This document shows, piece after piece, positions 61,276 through 64,000 of a DNA stretch of 64,000 bases. A program made the position numbers and the translations under genes. Positions within the stretch are counted from its first letter, which is position 1. Each line of letters opens with the position of its first letter. Source of the DNA: Auricularia sp. M13 (Eukaryota; Basidiomycota; Agaricomycetes; Auriculariales; Auriculariaceae); contig CM073196.1 in the NCBI GenBank assembly GCA_037042915.1, positions 868,001 through 932,000 of the forward strand, written 5' to 3'. The notes beneath the pieces were generated by a model. It searched no databases. It saw nothing but the letters and a program-made list of their open reading frames with translations, and was not told the DNA's origin.

Positions 61276-62991
61276 ATGCGCCCTCCAGTCGACCGCCAAT
61301 CGCTCCGGCAGGGGCTCTTCAACGACATAGATGCATTGGACGCGCTGGAAAATGACCTTGTGTCTGCGAAAAGCCAGCAGGCACTGGCGCAGGTCCACCT
61401 GGAGGAGGCGGAGGCTGTGGTCAAAAGAGCGCAAGCACTCTTGCGCAGTGCAGAGTCCAAGTGCCAGCTTGCGGCGTCGAATGTGCAGCACCTAATGACG
61501 CGTAAGGCTACGCTCATTACATCTGTGGCACAGGCCCGTCTGCTGCTACGGACGGTCGCCACCTTCCCCGAGGAAGTCCTCTCCCTCGTGTTCCACGAAG
61601 CCTGTGCGCCCCACCCACCGCGAAAGAACCGGAGAGTCGAAATTGATATGGACGCCATCGTTATGCCCTACCGTATCGCTTCTGTCTGCAAGCACTGGCG
61701 CTCTGCCGCCCTTGCGACGCCTTCGATGTGGACCTACATTGCTCTACCCCTGGGCGAAGTGGACAAAGACCTCGGAAAGCGGTTCGAAAAGCATCTGGAA
61801 ATCGTCGTCAACCGGTCGTGCATTATGCCACTGGATGTTGTCGTGCTCGCAGGCTTCGCGCCTCAGCCGGTTGCGCCGCAAGGGACTGCCCTGCGGTGGG
61901 CCTATGGCGACCTGATCAACTACCTGTTCGGTATCCTTATCGGAAATACGTACCGCCTGCGGTCTCTGACCATTCATTCCACCGACGACGGGACTGGACT
62001 GCTGCATCTCGGAACGGAATTCGTTAGAGAGGCCGTCATCAACCTCCTGCGCTGTCCGACGCCGGCCTTGGAAGAGCTCGATGTATACGTCCCCGAGGTC
62101 AATTCCGGCCTGCTTCCCTGGCTCGGATACCCCGAACAGGCGTTCCCACGAATGCTTCCCGAGGCGCCCTTACTGCGACGCATGAGGGTGCAGGACATTC
62201 CCATTCTCTGCTGCCACGCACCATCCAGTCTGCCATCGCTCGTATCGTTCGATTACACTTCTTCGCCCCATTCGGGTGCGTACGGGGAGCTGCTCTGGGA
62301 TATGTTCAAGCTGGCACCGAAGCTGGAACATATCAAGCTCGACGTCGACCCGCTCGACACCGAGCGCCTCGCTTCGTCCATGACTACCGAACGCGACACA
62401 TTAGCCATCCGATCGCTGCACGTCCGTAACCCTGATGCGCATCTCGTACTTCTGGGCCACCCACGCTTCAAAATGCCCAACCTTACAACGCTTTCTATCG
62501 GAGCAAAGTTACTGGTCGACATCGACGAGGAGGTGTTGGGATCGTTGGGCGACACCCTCAAAAGGCTCACGCTCTTTTCTCCTGGACTACAGCCAGGGTC
62601 AGAGGATGTGCTGCGACAACTGAAGGCCATCGAAGCGATCGAAATCGAGGGGGGAGGAGATATCGGGTTTGACTTTGACGACGACCCCAACCGCGACCTC
62701 ATCTTTGACGGACTGTGCTCGCCGGAGGAGCCGTTGATGTGGCCGTGCTTGCGCTCTGTGAGCCTGAGCAACCGTCGTGAACGCGGCGTTGAAAACGACG
62801 GCCTGCTTCGCCTGCTCTGCGCGCGGAACCTGAGGGACGGCGTCGCAGAAGGAGAGACTCGCACGATCCCGTGCCGCATCGAAAAGGTAGATTTCGACAC
62901 GTTCAGTGTTCCCGCCTGGGTTGCGGTGAACATCAAGTCCATGCTGGGAGACAACTGCACTATCACTGATAAAAAGTATTATGTTCTGTAA
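61276..62991 (+). CDS. F-box protein with an N-terminal coiled coil
   Basis: Single exon, 571 residues from the ATG at 61276 (MRPPVDRQSLRQG); the frame stays open upstream to 61252, where it begins with GTG. Residues about 20-85 form a coiled coil (LENDLVSAKSQQALAQVHLE, VVKRAQALLRSAESKCQLAA). An F-box-like segment follows: VATFPEEVLSLVFHEACA, then YRIASVCKHWRSAALATPSMW at about 95-155. The remainder is a leucine-rich fold with repeating strand-helix elements. This layout is common in mushroom genomes, where hundreds of such F-box genes occur. It probably binds Skp1 and selects substrates for ubiquitination; the target is unknown. Confidence 0.8.
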   Translation: MRPPVDRQSLRQGLFNDIDALDALENDLVSAKSQQALAQVHLEEAEAVVKRAQALLRSAESKCQLAASNVQHLMTRKATLITSVAQARLLLRTVATFPEEVLSLVFHEACAPHPPRKNRRVEIDMDAIVMPYRIASVCKHWRSAALATPSMWTYIALPLGEVDKDLGKRFEKHLEIVVNRSCIMPLDVVVLAGFAPQPVAPQGTALRWAYGDLINYLFGILIGNTYRLRSLTIHSTDDGTGLLHLGTEFVREAVINLLRCPTPALEELDVYVPEVNSGLLPWLGYPEQAFPRMLPEAPLLRRMRVQDIPILCCHAPSSLPSLVSFDYTSSPHSGAYGELLWDMFKLAPKLEHIKLDVDPLDTERLASSMTTERDTLAIRSLHVRNPDAHLVLLGHPRFKMPNLTTLSIGAKLLVDIDEEVLGSLGDTLKRLTLFSPGLQPGSEDVLRQLKAIEAIEIEGGGDIGFDFDDDPNRDLIFDGLCSPEEPLMWPCLRSVSLSNRRERGVENDGLLRLLCARNLRDGVAEGETRTIPCRIEKVDFDTFSVPAWVAVNIKSMLGDNCTITDKKYYVL

Positions 62992-63169
62992 AATGCAGCT
63001 GTATCCCTCCTTTATCGTAATAGTTTCCCGGCAATACCTAGTTATCCGGGTTTCACTGCTTGTTCTGAACTGTGCAGAGAATCTGGACATTCAGGGCGAG
63101 CGTAGTCGTCCAACTGGATGAAGCTTCAGAATCGACTCTCCGCGCTCTCTACTCTCTGAGTGACTGGGC
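62992..63169. other. 3' flank of the F-box gene
   Basis: Probably 3' untranslated sequence, no other feature. Confidence 0.4.
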
Positions 63170-63635
63170 GGGCATCGATCGCCGTGCGTCGTTTCTCGGC
63201 TTATGCGCAGCACTGTGTGCAGCCCTCTCGCAGCTCTCAGACCACAGCTGGACCAACACTGGCAGTCGTGAGACCCTGAGAAGTGGCCTATCAGAAAATA
63301 CCGGCGATTTTTCTGACTGTTGACAGACTGGGCCGCAGTTTGCTCAGGGAATGTGGAATTGCACTGTTATAGGAGGTTTGACGAATTTTGTAAGACATGT
63401 GCTACAAACACTTGACCACTGCAGCTGCGCATGGTTTTCGTGGGAAATCAGGTTTTCAGTCTGCCGGCCGGAGGTACCGCCTGCGTCTTCAGCTTCACCA
63501 ATCATCTCCACTGCTCGCCAACTCTCTCCCGCGCGCGGAACAGCCTCTCGTTGTGCTGCCGTCTTTCTTTTGGGCGACTCGATTCCGCTCGAATTCTTCG
63601 ATACGACCGTCCCGCGCAAGCAGGACGACTTGAGG
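63170..63635. repeat. Dispersed repeat, copy 2
   Basis: Inverted match to 47576-48030. It starts at gggcatcgatcgccgtgcgtcg and ends at gacgacttgagg. A 140-codon minus-strand open frame (63344-63766) overlaps it but has no ATG at its start and is not kept open in copy 1. Confidence 0.7.
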
Positions 63636-64000
63636 AAGAACGCACAGTAGGTGTAGGCAGAATACCGGGGTTCCAGAGGATTACCGGCGGCATGCTGCTG
63701 TATACTGCCAAGCGCTCGAGCTTGCGCTTTTGAAATGTATATATCGAACGCAACCTTCCTCGTCAAGCGCAGCCGTTTTGCTCCTTGAAGACTCGCACCT
63801 CCTGCCAGCTGAGCTCGGAGTCAGAATCGCGCTTTCCGACTCCGACTGGCTTGCGCCTTTTCGTCGCTGGGCTTTGTGTTCGCATATAATAGTCCATCGT
63901 CCTTGAACGCGCGCCATCCCGGGACCAATGACCTCTGTGCTCAAATGATATCGCTTACCTGAACAATAGGACAGTAGGCCTGCAAGCCGGGTCGTGATCA
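63636..64000. other. Window edge, no gene recognised
   Basis: Only short ORFs; a gene continuing beyond the edge cannot be excluded. Confidence 0.4.

Overview
This window is nuclear DNA of a filamentous basidiomycete, most likely an Agaricomycete. The species cannot be named from the sequence. The evidence is GC-rich coding sequence cut by many short introns (about 45-70 bp, often with CTGAC or CTAAC branch points), a Zn2Cys6 regulator, F-box and kinase-like families that are expanded in mushrooms, a DUF5648-type secreted family, and an intersectin of the basidiomycete (Cin1) type that carries SH3, DH and PH domains. Gene models below were spliced by hand; exon phases were checked so that each multi-exon model stays in frame, except where a break is stated.

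Layout. 1-4 kb: left arm of a large inverted duplication with a secreted DUF5648-like gene, followed by small terminal-inverted-repeat elements. 4-6.4 kb: a kinase-like protein (probably a pseudokinase) and a small ORF. 7.8-10.8 kb: CDC42 (minus) and a divergent histone H3 (plus). 11.9-14.5 kb: right arm of the duplication with the second DUF5648-like gene, then an F-box gene. 14.7-19.5 kb: two unidentified small genes and an APH-fold phosphotransferase-like gene. 20.2-26 kb: an Ies1-like INO80 subunit and a PP1 glycogen-targeting subunit. 29.4-33.8 kb: the 18-exon RFC1 clamp-loader gene. 34-35.3 kb: a secreted or wall protein with a very acidic tail. 35.8-42.8 kb: the intersectin/Cin1 gene, with an apparent one-base frameshift. 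43.3-49.2 kb: a MITE, a small secreted protein, a broken copy of the APH-like gene and tRNA-Phe(GAA). 51-58.5 kb: WBP1 (oligosaccharyltransferase), ADK1 (adenylate kinase) and a Zn2Cys6 factor. 61.3-63 kb: a second F-box gene, followed by a dispersed repeat.

The conserved genes are ordinary eukaryotic housekeeping genes and do not form a cluster. One functional link is plausible: intersectin-type RhoGEFs act on Cdc42-class GTPases in endocytosis and polarity, and both genes lie in this window. The most unusual signals are an H3 tail with two extra residues around the K27 region, the homopolymer frameshift in the intersectin gene, a 10-kb-spaced inverted duplication whose two DUF5648-like genes differ by one intron plus a coding repeat, a live/dead pair of phosphotransferase-like genes, and several MITE-like elements.
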